A stretch of DNA of 64,000 bases from Lepiota brunneoincarnata. Lineage: Eukaryota; Basidiomycota; Agaricomycetes; Agaricales; Agaricaceae. The position numbers and the translations under genes were made by a program. Where the stretch lies: the NCBI GenBank assembly GCA_023014365.1, contig JAEBUN010000038.1:1-64000 (forward strand). Direction: 5' to 3'. Of this stretch, positions 39,944-51,208 are shown in pieces. Numbering within the stretch: position 1 is the stretch's first letter; the number at the start of each line of letters is the position of its first letter. The notes under the pieces were generated by a model. It had not been told where the DNA came from. It worked only from the letters and a program-made list of their open reading frames with translations, and made no database searches.

Positions 39944-42900
39944 TCAAGATCTAGCTTTTTGTTGCACCCAGTTGTCATTGCTGCCTGATGCCTTGCATTT
40001 TTTGAGATATGGGGTATCTACACTTGTGTCCAATGATGGCACCAGTGAGCTACTTAAGCATGGACTGTGTCTCAGGGGTTGGAGGGATGCTGGGGAATTG
40101 GCTGAATCAATATTTCCATGATCACAGTCAGCGTGCGACTGTGAGCAAGTCCAAGGACATGAGAGAGTGCCAGTATGCAGCTCCAACAATGTGGCTTGAT
40201 GGATGATAATATCCTCTTGGGAATATGCTGGAGTAGGGGCAATTAATTGCACCCCTGGGGTCATGGCACTGGGAACAGGAGGGGAAAGAGAGACATTGGC
40301 ACTGGATGGGTGGCTGGCAAGTGGGAAATGTGATGTGGTGGCATTGGGCAATGACAGTGCAGTGATGTTTGCTGGGAGGGGGGGGAGTGGTGGTGGAGAC
40401 ATGGTGGGTGGAACAGCCAAAGTTGCCACTGGTGCTGGGGACAAAGGATTTGCCAGTTGAAAGGTGGTTGCCAGCATTGAGGACAATCTCAGCAAACTCC
40501 CAACAAAATTCACTGGCATATTGTCATCTGTAGCAGCAAGGGGGGATGATGCTGAGGCAACCACTGGCGAGGCCAGCCTTAATGGTGGTAAGGCATCATT
40601 CATTGCTGGCTTCTCATTGATGCATGGTATGTTGGATGGTGATGTCAAGAATATTGTGCATCACCTAGCCTATTGGACTGGGTTAGGGTCATGGAATTCA
40701 ACTTGAGGTACTGCCAGTGGCAGTATGGCTGATGCAGGAGGTGATTGGGATTGTGGCTGCGGCAAGGCCAGGGGTGAGGGGCATTGGTGTGCTGGCAAAG
40801 TTGTCGCATGGTCAGTGGTGAGATCGATTGGTGAGAGTGAGTGTGGTGCAGCAGCTGGGGGATTAATGGCTGGAGGGTGCTCAACTGGCATTGCACCTGA
40901 TGGGCTGGCATCGATATCCATCACCATGGCCACATTTCCACCTGTTTCCCCAACGTATCTAGCTTCAGTAATACCAGTGCCACCCATGACACCTGTGACT
41001 AATGTTCCAACCTGAACCTGCTGGGACAGGCTCTCAACCAATTTCTCCAAGTTCCCAACCCAACTTTCTAAGTCCAGCAAGAGTACTGGTGTTCTAGCAA
41101 CAATCCAGCATTGGATTTCATCCAGCTGAGTGCAAAAGCCCTTCATACTTTCCTCCATCTTGAAAATCCATGTGGCCTGGAAGAGTGCTTTGCCCTCAGC
41201 ATGGCTAAAATGTTTGATCAGCCACTGGTCAAAATAATCCAAGTGTTCTTGGACCCAACCCATGGCTTGAATAGACATTGTGAGTGAGTGAACAGTAAAT
41301 TCCCACATGAGATTAGTAATCGCTTACCCTCTTCATATCCCTCATTATCATCCAGCCCCCACTGAAAATTCAGCATGGGGTAGCCAGTTCACCAGGCGGT
41401 TGGCACCATTGCCATGGGGTGCCATGGCTTTGGCCGGTGCCAAGGTACTTGCCTCCTCCATAGCCCTGGCCTTCCCCTTTGCATTGGCCCTTGATGCCTG
41501 TGCTGCAGCCTTTGACAATGCAACCTCAGGCAGCCTGCCGATATGCTGTGGCCTTTGTCTCATCCTCTGAATTTGTCCAATTCAATTGGTCATCATCATC
41601 GGTATTGACATTGACCCATTTTGTGACCTCTTCTTCTTTGATTCCCCTTTGCCATTTCAGAGGGCACCATGGCACAGGTGTTGGTACTTGCTTGCAATTA
41701 ATACCCCACCTAACACCCACATAATTTGTGCATTGGACCTTTTTGACCCTGCAGTGGCAACAGGCACCTCCATCAGCATCGATCTGACATGGAACCTTGC
41801 TTTGGACACATTGCTGGCATGCTATGTCAAATAGCTGGCTGGTCAGCTGTGGAATGCAATGGGGTCAGCTACCATGTGGTACTACTGGCCTATGTTAGGC
41901 CCATGGTGGCCTGTTAGATTGTTGTGGTCCATTCATTTCCATGTCTGTAATGGCCTGGTGGTGTGGCACAGCTCTGTGTTTGCCTTTGTTGTTTAACAGA
42001 AGGGGTGGTGGTGATTCCAACGGCTTGTAGGAGTCAGATGTTGAGCTTAGTGTGTCAGCTGACAATACAGCAATTGGAGGTCTTGATGCTGTAGCCTGAT
42101 GTGCTTGCCCCACCACCGATGTTTCAGGCATTTCCAATCTTGGTGCTCTGACATGCTGGACTTGTCCAGCTGCTGAAGTTTCCGGAATGTCATCAGCAGG
42201 TGCACTGACTGGCAGGCAAAGCACGTTGCTGTTGCCTGCTCTTCACTGTGCAGGCTGGCAAAGTTGGTGCCCAGTTGTGCACTTGTTCCTGGTGCTGGCT
42301 TGATCGGTCCTGGAAATGTTGCTTGGTCAGAGTTTGCCTTCATGGCATCACCTCAGCCGGAGGTAGTCATAGCCCCTTGTCCCTGCAAATGTCTGCTGAC
42401 TTGTCCCTGTCTGCTTTTTTCCAAGTGTGGCTAAGTAAATCCTGTGCAGCCAAGAAACAATTCATTGGCATGCACCATTTTATTGGCACTCTTCTTTGTG
42501 ACCTTGTCATATTTTTCAAGTGCATTTACAGTAAGGGACAAAACCCTTCCAATGATTTTTATACTTCAACAAATATGTTAATAACTGCCCACCCACTAAA
42601 GGTGAAACCTTCATATTTTAATTGGGAATACCTATATGGCTCATGTATCATCCTGCCATGTATCATTATGTCATATGCCATTTTTGGAAGTCGGTGAATT
42701 AAACAATCATTTAAGGTCATTGGAAGGGTTTTGTCCATCTCTACTCTAATCACATGATTTTGTTTATTAGAACCAAATAAGTGCAAATAAATGTCATGTG
42801 ACTGGTTGGAATAATGTATAAATATAGCTGCTCACTTCCCTAGCTCACACCACCCCCCCAACCTCATTTTGCTAACATGCAATCCCTCTCTATGACTCAA

Positions 42901-44410
42901 TGCAACCATATTCTTTCCCTTTTGGACAAAGGCCACTCTGCTACCCATATTGCTTCTACCACTGGTCTTGGCCTCAGCACTATATCTTGTCTTTGCTCCA
43001 AACATCATTCAACACTTTCAAAGTCACTTGGTGGCTGATCAACCAAGCTTTCTGTTGGCAATATCAAATATGCTACTCATCTTATCACATCCTGCAAGGC
43101 TGAAAATGCCTCCCAAATTACCAGAACCCTTTGGACTGTCATTGGCCAACCTCTATCCTCCAAAACAGTTTGCAGAGCACTCAAAAAAGCTGGAATGAAG
43201 GCTGTAGTCAAGTAGGAAAAGGCCTAAACTCTCTGTTATACACAAGAGGAAAAGATTGGAGTGGGCAGAGGCACATGCAGACTGGACCCTGGAAGACTGG
43301 AAGAGGGTGGTTTGGTCAGATGGCAGGGTTTGGGTCTGGAAAAGAGCAGGGGAGAGGCTTAGTGATAGGCTGGTGCAGGGAACCACAAAGTTTGGAGGAG
43401 GTTCTATCATGGTATGGGGCTGTATGCTGTGGGAGGGTCCAGGGTTGGCAGCCAAGATTAATGGTAAGATGGATGGTGATCTATTTGTCACCATTTTGGA
43501 GGATGAACTCAAGGGGAGCCTGGAGTGGTATGACAAAGAGGTGGAGGATATTGTCTTTCAACAAGATAATGATCCCAAACATAGGTGCACCAAGGCTCAA
43601 AAATGGTTCAAAGCAGCTGAAATGGAGGTTATGGTGTGGCCCCCACAATACTCCAGACCTTAATCCAATTGACATTTGTGGACTCACCTTAAAATCAAGT
43701 TGGGGGAGTATGACACTCCACCTCAGGGGATGGAAGAATTATGGGATAGGACACAAAAGGAATGGGATCAGATTCCAGCAGAAGTGTGTCAGAATCTGAT
43801 AGAGAGTATGCCTGATAGGGTTCAAGCTGTCTTGGATGCCAGGGGAGAGTATACAAAGTACTAAAAGTGTAATTATTGGTAATTTCTTAGAGGTGGACAA
43901 AACCCTTCCAATGACCTTAAATGATTGTTTAATTCACTGACTTCCCAAAATGGCATATGACATAATGATATTTGGCAGGATGATATATGAGTCATATAGG
44001 TATTCCCAATTAAATTGAAGGTTTCATCCTTAGCAGGTGGGCAGTTATTAACATATTTGTTGAAGTATAAAAATCATTGGAAGGGTTTTGTCCCTTACTG
44101 TAGCTGATCCATATTAAATGTTGGATTGCTGCCTTGGCCACACCAGGCAATAATGAATTCAAGTAAGAATTGATGTTTTTTGAAAGTGGCACAAATTGGT
44201 GGCTCATTACTTTTTGTATGCATGAATGTCTTCTGCTGTATGTGGCTTGCCAATTGATGCAATATCATAATTCTAGCACGAACTACATACCATCTCTTCC
44301 AGGTATGTCTCCATCATTTCTGTGACCCAGCTGTTTTGCAGTGCCTGCCAGACATTGCTCTCATACTTTTCCAAGGCCAATGTGATCTCCTTTGCGGTGG
44401 GTGTAGTCAT
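39944..44410 (-). pseudogene. Unknown Pro/Ser-rich KDZ cargo gene, split by Tc1-A
   Basis: Minus-strand open segments share a direction and composition: 44410-44273 (MTTPTAKEITLALEKYESN), 42343-41895, 41720-41348, 41308-40670 (helical, with FDQWLIKHFSHAEGKALFQ) and 40648-39944 (Pro/Ala/Ser-rich). They are joined by gaps that may be introns or decay. The Tc1-A copy at 42529-44100 lies within it. No known domain was recognised. The gene model is tentative. Confidence 0.4.
42529..44100 (+). mobile_element. Tc1-A copy 2 (1572 bp)
   Basis: Full length between TA dinucleotides (42527-42528, 44101-44102), with both about 210-bp terminal repeats. The transposase (42880-43864) is broken by TAG near 43212 and by indels near 43650-43675. 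It lacks the ten codons after the first catalytic Asp, exactly as in the copy at 48235-49807. Confidence 0.92.
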
Positions 44411-44677
44411 GTTAAAAATGGCTTTGATAACAAAGGTTTGATCACATGATGTGAATGTTCTGATAGGCTGAGGAATATGTGAGGGAAACAACCTGTTGTT
44501 TGGATGTGCCTGAAAAAATTTCCAACCCTGGACATGTGATCAGTCCAAAACCCAATGCTTACTAATTACCAACTTCCATAAAATTGCCTTATTTTATACA
44601 GATATGTATAGCCGCAATTCCAATCACTACAACAATATCTCTTGTTCTGTCTGAGGCATTCCACTGGGCCATCTCTC

Positions 44678-45483
44678 ATGAATCCTTTCCCACCTGTCAA
44701 TACTGAACAACTTGACACTCTATCACCATCCAAACATCCAGCAAACAATAATATGCAAGATCTTCTTGTTCCCAGCTATATGACTAATGCTGCTGAGCTT
44801 GCTCACAAAAATATCAAGATGCAAGAACTATTCGGCCTTTGGGACATTATACCAATGGTATGTTATTGTTCCATTAAGACCTGCTACATTGTATTGCACA
44901 TCTGTCACTGCACCTGCATTGTGCCAATTAGGCAGCAATGCATGTGCTCCTGCCAAAAATGCCTGCATGGCTGCCAGCCATGTGTTGCCACAAAGGGGCC
45001 CAATGTTACCAGCCCTGACCGAATTGCCAAATGCTACCCCACCAACACCTTCCCAATAGCAACATCCCCCTTGCCAGCAATCTGGCTTTTGTCTTGCTAA
45101 ATGTTTTTATGTTAGCCAGTTTCAAAAGAGGATTTACCATATGGACTAATAGGCTGCAGGCAACATAATGGCTCCAGCAGTGCCAGTAAGTTGCACTAGC
45201 CCCTACCAAACTTCTTCAGGACCCTTACCTGCCTAATGTCTGTGTCACCAGAGCCTCTCGGAGTATGAGCTCTTTGCTGGGCATGCTGAAGTCAAAGCCC
45301 TCCAACACCATCTCAGCCTGAGTTACAAGGATGTGGCACACAGGCTGTATCATTCAGAGCTGCAACAGCTTGCTGTCCAGGACCAAGCCTACAAAAGATT
45401 GTTCAGCTTACTGCCAGCATGCCGATGAACTCATTGAAGAAGATATTGCCCAGAAAATCTCAAATATTGACAATGGGCAATAA
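44678..45483 (+). pseudogene. Unknown KDZ cargo gene near the right end
   Basis: ATG at 44678 opens MNPFPPVNTEQLDTLSPS and a helical segment, followed by a possible donor (GTATGT, 44857-44862). A coherent downstream block at 45262-45440 (YELFAGHAEVKALQHHLSLS and a Gln-rich helix) ends in one of two frames, the longer stopping at 45481-45483. It is divergent from the gene at 39944-44410. No domain was recognised. Confidence 0.35.
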
Positions 45484-45974
45484 TTCCATCATGTGGTCTT
45501 CCCCACTCCTGATGTTGAGCTCTAGTAACATAATTACTTATGTCAAATATTAAAATTGTAATATTGTTCTTTCCCACTCCAGATTATTTGCTATCATGCA
45601 GCCTTCCTGCTGCTCATTGAATCCTGTATCATAAACATTCAGCACATTTTATGGCAGTTTTAGTGTTGGCCCTGCATTTGGCCCATGTATTAATTATATG
45701 ACTGGTACACTGGCAATATGTGTGCTGCTCATTTTGGCTTCATCAACTTTACATTCCAAACATGTTCACTATCCATGTCAGTTGATCACTAGGCACCCTG
45801 CTACACTATTCTAGCACTACAACCTCACTCAATACCAGTGTAACACAGCTGGCCCCAGCACAGCTGACATTCCTCACAATATATGTTTTTCACCTTGACC
45901 CCATGGACCTTGGTCTGGTATTCCTCCTGCCCTTTGCCAACCCATCCTCCAGCACATGTATCACATCCGGCATT
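45484..45974. other. 491 bp between cargo and right terminal repeat
   Basis: AT-rich sequence up to about 45830, then sequence with further local similarity to the terminal repeat, such as the 'gtgatacatgtgctgga' segment near 45950. No gene seen. Confidence 0.4.
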
Positions 45975-46505
45975 AGCCTCCTGCCCAGCACATTGCATTG
46001 GCTTTTGCCCTTGACATTTTGCCAACTTACATCCCAGCAATTCTTGAAATGATGCCAGCTGGCCTTGGCACAAGTTACATCTTGCAGAATGTATGGCTGG
46101 TGGTGTGCCAGTCATACGGACCATTGTAGTACCCATGCCACTGTTTTGCCACCCCATTGTCCAGCACATGTATCATGTCCAGCATTTGATTTGTCAATAT
46201 TTCTGGCATTCACAAATGTATCATACTTGTCACTTTGCCACATACATTCTAATATGGAAGGACAGTTATATCTAGGTTGTGCCAGCCCACCCCTCCCAGA
46301 TTGCCACTTTCCACTCCCTAACCTGGAATTTCTAGTACCCTGTGATCCTGACCTCTTAGGACCTCTTTGACCATGGGATAAGACCCAGGCATGAAGATTT
46401 ATGGTGAGGTAGCAGAGCCAGCAGGCCTGCTGGCTCCCATTCACTTGATACAGTGTATGCATTTGCTGGTCCCACTTGCTCAATACAATGTAGGTTGACT
46501 ATGTG
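45975..46505 (-). repeat. Right terminal inverted repeat of the KDZ element
   Basis: Inverted copy of 26393-26930. It ends GGTTGACTATGTG before GCCAATA and the rest of the CopC3 LTR. Confidence 0.85.
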
Positions 46506-46512
46506 GCCAATA

Positions 46513-46552
46513 TATGTTGTCATTTATTCACCCTCTTGAGCTTGTTTCAACA
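46513..46552 (+). repeat. Left LTR of CopC3, last 40 bp
   Basis: Matches the end of the right LTR, finishing CTTGTTTCAACA. The base after the KDZ duplication continues the LTR without loss. Confidence 0.88.
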
Positions 46553-46785
46553 TAAACAGACAACCCCTGTCCTTCCTCTCTTGTTGCCTGCCGCCATCAC
46601 CTCATTCCAATCACCATCACCTTGTTGCCTCTATCACTTTCCTGTGCTTGTCACCATTATCGTCATTGTCATCATCAATATTCTCCTGCTATTTTTACCT
46701 CTATTGTTGTTCTGTCATTTACTGCTGCCACTCTTTGCTTGCCTGCTGCTGCTGCCCTGCCCCTGATCCCCTATACCCTTACCTC

Positions 46786-47592
46786 ATGTCCGACACTCAG
46801 TTTGAGAAGCTCAATGACACAAATTATCATGTGTAGAAGCTGTACATGATTGCACTGCTCACCCTAAAAGGGTCTTTTTGGCTATGTTGATGGAACTATA
46901 GGACATTCCTGGGGGGAATGAAACCCTCAAGAGGGTGAGAGACTATTGTACTGCCCAGGCGAAAGCCTGTGCTGAGATTGTCCTTCGAGTATCTCCCCAT
47001 CTTCTTCCTCTTTGCTCCGAAAACCAACCCTGCCCATACCTGGTCCATGCTCACCACCATTTACACATGTCAAGGCTGCTCAACCACACTCTCTCTTCGC
47101 TGTCAGTTCCACAGACTTCACCTAGAATGTGGTGAAGCAACTGTCATTGTACATTGCTTCATGCCCAACACCTTGTGTTTTTGCTTAGGGAAGCTGGTGT
47201 CAGCATCTCTGATGATGATATTATTCTCGCCCTCACTGCTGGACTCCCTTGCTCTTATGACCCTCTTCCTCATTTCCATTGACAACATCCCTGCCCTTGA
47301 ATTCATGTTACAAGGAGTTATTTGCTGTCTCATAAATGAGTGCACCCACCAGAACAACACCCCCTGTTTTGATCACCCACAATTCACCTCTGTGCCCAAG
47401 GCCACTGATGAAGCCCTTGCTGTGGTCCCCTCACCAAGTTGCCACCCCATCTCTGAAGTCACCTGCTACAACTGTAATGGGAAGGGCCACTACCAATCAA
47501 ACTGCCAACTCCCCCATACCACTCCCACTCCCTCTCCACTGCCCATTGTTGCTCATGCTGTCATCGATAATTTCAAGGATGAAGCCTTCTAG
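46786..47592 (+). pseudogene. CopC3 gag-like gene, decayed
   Basis: ATG at 46786 opens MSDTQFEKLNDTNYHV, a copia gag start, followed by stops and frame changes to about 46970. A long open part then ends with the CCHC knuckle CYNCNGKGHYQSNC (near 47464-47505) and the stop TAG at 47590-47592. The stop is 26 bp before the right LTR, with the polypurine tract TTTGAGGGAGAG between. There is no protease, integrase or RT. Confidence 0.8.
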
Positions 47593-47618
47593 TTAACATT
47601 CCATAGTTTGAGGGAGAG

Positions 47619-47822
47619 TGTAGGAATTGGTGATATTGGCAAACTGATGGAATGCTGACTTCCAAGATCACATGACTGCCTCGTGGATGCTATGTCATAA
47701 CTAGAATATATGCACCTAGTCTATGAGTAGATACCCTTGTCTGTTTACTCCCCACCTCACCATTGTTTTGCTCTTGCCAATATATGTTGTCATTTATTCA
47801 CCCTCTTGAGCTTGTTTCAACA
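47619..47822 (+). repeat. Right LTR of CopC3 (204 bp)
   Basis: Runs TGTAGGAATTGG to TTGTTTCAACA and is followed by the CAGTA duplication. Confidence 0.92.
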
Positions 47823-47875
47823 CAGTATTGCTCTACAATCCCAATAGCTGTAAGGGGAACTTCAGGTCACTGCTC

Positions 47876-48035
47876 ACAACCTCAAATTCGGAAATCCAAT
47901 TCCCAACCTCCTAGCACTCAGAAATCCAATTCCCTGCCTCTTAGCACTCAGAAATCCAATTCCCTGCCTCTTAGCACTCAAAAATCTGATTCCCTGCCTT
48001 CCTGCATTCGGAAATCTTATCCCCAGCCCCCTTTG
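47876..48035 (+). repeat. 30-bp minisatellite
   Basis: About five units of AGCACTCAGAAATCCAATTC plus ten more bases, the central two identical and the outer ones diverged. In one plus-strand frame it codes a ten-residue repeat, STQKSNSLPL, within an open stretch to 48095, but no gene context supports translation. Confidence 0.75.
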
Positions 48036-48234
48036 GCCCAGAATTCAGGTCCTCCAGCACTCCAGTGCTCAGAGTTCCTTCCTATGCCCCTCTAATGCAG
48101 ATGTAAACCCTCACTGGCACATGCAACCCTGTCCTGAGCCCATTCCCAACTATACCCACTTTAGACATCCCTGACACCTCATGGCCATTTATGTAGAGTA
48201 GATTACTTAACTTGGACTTACAGCAAGTAGTATA

Positions 48235-49807
48235 CAGTAAGGGACAAAACCCTTCCAATGATTTCTATACTTCAACAAATATGTTAATAACTGCCCACCT
48301 ACTAAGGATGAAACCTTCATATTTTAATTGGGAATACCTATATGACTCATATATCATCCTGCCAAATATCATTATGTCATATGCCATTTTGGGAAGTCAG
48401 TGAATTAAACAATCATTTAAGATCATTGGAAGGGTTTTGTCCATCTCTAAGAAATTACCAATAATTACACTTTTAGTACTTTGTATACTCTCCCCTGGCA
48501 TCCAAGACAGCTTGAACCCTATCAGGCATACTCTCTATCAGATTCTGACACACTTCTGCTGGAATCTGATCCCATTCCTTTTGTGTCCTATCCCATAATT
48601 CTTCCATCCCCTGAGGTGGAGTATCATACTCCCCTAACTTGATTTTAAGGTGAGTCCACAAATGTTCAATTGGATTAAGGTCTGGAGATTGTGGAGGCCA
48701 CACCATAACCTCCATTTCAGCTGCTTTGAACCATTTTTGAGCCTTGGTGCACCTATGTTTGGGATTATTATCTTGTTGAAAGACAATATCCTCCACCTCT
48801 TTGTCATACCACTCCAGGCTCCCCTTGAGTTCATCCTCCAAAATGGTGACAAATAGATCACCATCCATCTTACCATTAATCTTGGCTGCCAACCCTGGAC
48901 CTTCCCACAGCATACAGCCCCTTACCATAATGGAACCTCCTCCAAACTTTGTGGTTCCCTGCACCAGCCTATCACTAAGCCTCTCCCCTGCTCTTTTCCA
49001 GACCCAAACCCTGCCATCTGACCAAACCACCCTCTTCCAGTCTTCCAGGGTCCAGTCTGCATGTGCCTCTGCCCACTCCAATCTTTTCCTCTTGTGTATA
49101 ACAGAGAGTTTAGGCCTTTTCCACTTGACTACAGCCTTCATTCCAGCTTTTTTGAGTGCTCTGCAAACTGTTTTGGATGATAGAGGTTGGTCAATGACAG
49201 TACAAAAGGTTCTGGTAATTTGGGAGGCATTTTCAGCCTTGTGGGATGTGATAAGATGAGTGGCATATTTGATATTGCCAACAGAAAGCTTGGTTGGGTG
49301 GCTACCAAGTGACTTTGAAAGTGTTGAATGATGTTTGGAGCGAAGACAAGATATAGTGCTGAGGCCAAGACCAGTGGTAGAAGCAATATGGGTAGCAGAG
49401 TGGCCTTTGTCCAAAAGGGAAAGAATATGGTTGCATTGAGTCATAGAGAGAGATTGCATGTTAGCAAAATGAGGTTGGGGGGGTGGTGTGAGCTAGGGAA
49501 GTGAGCAGCTATATTTATACATTATTCCAACCAGTCACATGACATTTATTTGCACTTATTTTGCTGTAATAAACAAAATCATGTGATTAGAGTAAAGATG
49601 GACAAAACCCTTCCAATGACCTTAAATGATTGTTTAATTCACTGACTTCCCAAAATGGCATATGACATAATGATATTTGGCAGGATGATATATGAGCCAT
49701 ATAGGTATTCCCAATTAAAATATGAAGGTTTCACCTTTAGTAGGTAGGCAGTTATTAACATATTTGTTGAAGTATAAAAATCATTGGAAGGGTTTTGTCC
49801 CTTACTG
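48235..49807 (-). mobile_element. Tc1-A copy 3 (1573 bp), open transposase
   Basis: Flanked by TA (48233-48234, 49808-49809). It has terminal repeats of about 210 bp, each with the motif GGACAAAACCCTTCCAATGA at its outer end and the same motif inverted at its inner end. It is the only Tc1-A copy with an uninterrupted transposase frame. Confidence 0.93.
48473..49459 (-). CDS. Tc1-A transposase, DD34E type, with 10-residue deletion (328 aa)
   Basis: Cut-and-paste transposase. There are two N-terminal helix-turn-helix segments (about residues 10-110, including LSTISCLRSKH and VCRALKKAGMKAVVKWKR), then the catalytic domain: WSD (first Asp), QQDNNPKH (second Asp) and SPDLNPIEHLW (Glu 35 positions after the second Asp, so DD34E). 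In the copies at 3147 and 51209, WSD is followed by ten residues, ETKINCLGSD, which are missing here. This 30-bp loss lies between two TCAGAT repeats. It removes the end of the first catalytic strand, so activity is doubtful despite the open frame. Confidence 0.85.
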   Translation of the reverse strand: MQSLSMTQCNHILSLLDKGHSATHIASTTGLGLSTISCLRSKHHSTLSKSLGSHPTKLSVGNIKYATHLITSHKAENASQITRTFCTVIDQPLSSKTVCRALKKAGMKAVVKWKRPKLSVIHKRKRLEWAEAHADWTLEDWKRVVWSDGRVWVWKRAGERLSDRLVQGTTKFGGGSIMVRGCMLWEGPGLAAKINGKMDGDLFVTILEDELKGSLEWYDKEVEDIVFQQDNNPKHRCTKAQKWFKAAEMEVMVWPPQSPDLNPIEHLWTHLKIKLGEYDTPPQGMEELWDRTQKEWDQIPAEVCQNLIESMPDRVQAVLDARGEYTKY

Positions 49808-49809
49808 TA

Positions 49810-51208
49810 AGTAGTATAGGTGAGCTTGGAGAAACCTTGCTTGATTCTCTAAGGTTTCCCCCTGCTCAGTTGATGTGATGCAACAACCAGGTTGCCCTTA
49901 CAATAGCTATGCTTCTGAAATGTCTTGGAGGGGTACATAATATGCATATCAACAAAACTAGCTCAAAAGCAAGCCAAGATATACAGTATTACCCATTCAA
50001 ACTTGAACTGACCTTGCAATTAAAGTTGGTTTAGTTCCATTTTGATAGATGTCAGGTAAAGAATCACTTATACCTTTATGTATCTTGCCTCAATGGCTAC
50101 AATATTTAATCCTGTTATAACTACATACAAGACATATTTATCCTGAATTTATCAGAATATATGTGCTAACTGACAAAGCTGAAAAGCCAAGTGTGTTGAT
50201 TGACAGTCCTGTGTTGATTGACGGTCCAACACTGTACAACAATTTACAACAATTTTCCCAGTAGAAATGGGAAGATTGATGTATATCTTGGGGACAGCTG
50301 CAGGGATCAGCAAGCGGTTTTTGCTATTTGATAGCCCCTGCTGACACCTCTTGAACATGCTGCTTCATGCCCCAATTAACCCACCCCTTCCCTCATCATC
50401 ACCATCAACATTGCCTAGGTTCATTCCTCATTTCATAATCTCACACTGCACCATTCATCTTACTACTACCACCATTAGATGCGCATTTCTGAGGGCTTTC
50501 CAACGCCATATTGCACATCCTGGGAAACACTCTTTCAGTGAAGTAAAACATGTTTTTCTTGCTGATCACTATCCCCATGCAGATGTCTCTCTTCTGGGGC
50601 CATTTCTCAACGCCTTGGGACACAGTAACTCGCATCCAGAAGGTCTCTACCATGTCTTTCCAACAAGCTCACTCACATCTAGTTGCGCTTGGTGGTTGTC
50701 TTGCAATTTGAGGACCTTTGTTGTCTCATTACTTTCCCTCCTTGCAGGGTTTCTGGGCCCACTGCCTTGCTTCAGCATGCTTGGGCTTATCTTTTTTATG
50801 TTGGAAGTAAAAACCAATTGTGAATGTCATGGTACACAGGGGGTCCAAGCATTGACTGCTTATCCCTATGATCACCCACCTCCCTGTGGTTTGGCTCCTG
50901 AGCATTTTATTTCTCTTACCCTCTATGTAAAAGGTAGCCAGCATGCCAGGATAGTTATCTACTCCTTCTATTGTTCTGGCTTTACTTTAAATACCATAGC
51001 AAGAATCCCCTGCAGTCTCAATTCTCACAGAGTCACACATACAAGTTTCTGAGGCTATGAGTAGTCTTTATCACTTTTCTCTCATGACTATTACTTATGT
51101 TGTCTATAGAACAATTACTTGTCTTCTAACAGGTATAGAATACACCAGCTCTTGCATATATGAGTTTCTGAGGCTAATGATCACTCATATTCTAACATTT
51201 TACTCTTA
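49810..51208. other. 1.4 kb between Tc1-A copies, no sure gene
   Basis: AT-rich. A 233-codon plus-strand frame (50351-51052) has no known motif and an odd composition, and I do not accept it as a gene. From about 50950 to 51198 the sequence looks like a copia LTR end: a duplicated 'gagtttctgaggct', then AACAGGTATAGAATACACC, similar to the end of the right CopC1 LTR, closing with ATATTCTAACA. Confidence 0.35.

Larger units (their letters stand above)
26393..46505 (-). mobile_element. 20.1-kb KDZ transposon with cargo (about 16.2 kb without nested inserts)
   Basis: Bounded by GCCAATA target duplications (26386-26392 and 46506-46512) in the CopC3 LTR and by inverted repeats of about 535 bp. It carries a decayed KDZ (Kyakuja-Dileera-Zisupton) transposase with a cysteine-rich zinc cluster on the minus strand, and accessory frames at 28883-29851 (-), 30267-31920 (-), 35936-37783 (+), 39944-44410 (-) and 44678-45483 (+). 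Later insertions inside it are Tc1-B (27065-28668), LTR-B (30491-31188) and Tc1-A (42529-44100). Zisupton-type elements are known for about 8-bp duplications; here 7 bases match exactly. The strand given is that of the transposase. Confidence 0.85.
26229..47822 (+). mobile_element. CopC3: gag-only copia element, split by the KDZ transposon
   Basis: Flanked by CAGTA duplications (26224-26228 and 47823-47827). The left LTR is 26229-26392 plus 46513-46552, which sums to 204 bp, equal to the right LTR at 47619-47822. Between the LTRs, apart from the KDZ insert, there are only about 1066 bp, holding a gag-like gene and no pol. It is a non-autonomous copia derivative of about 1.5 kb. Confidence 0.88.

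Noticed and set aside
47876..48035. CRISPR-like array
   Set aside because: The units are contiguous with no spacers, in a eukaryotic transposon setting.
50351..51052. 233-codon plus-strand open frame as a host gene
   Set aside because: No domain, odd Ser/Pro/Cys composition, and its end overlaps an LTR-like segment; an open frame by chance is more likely.
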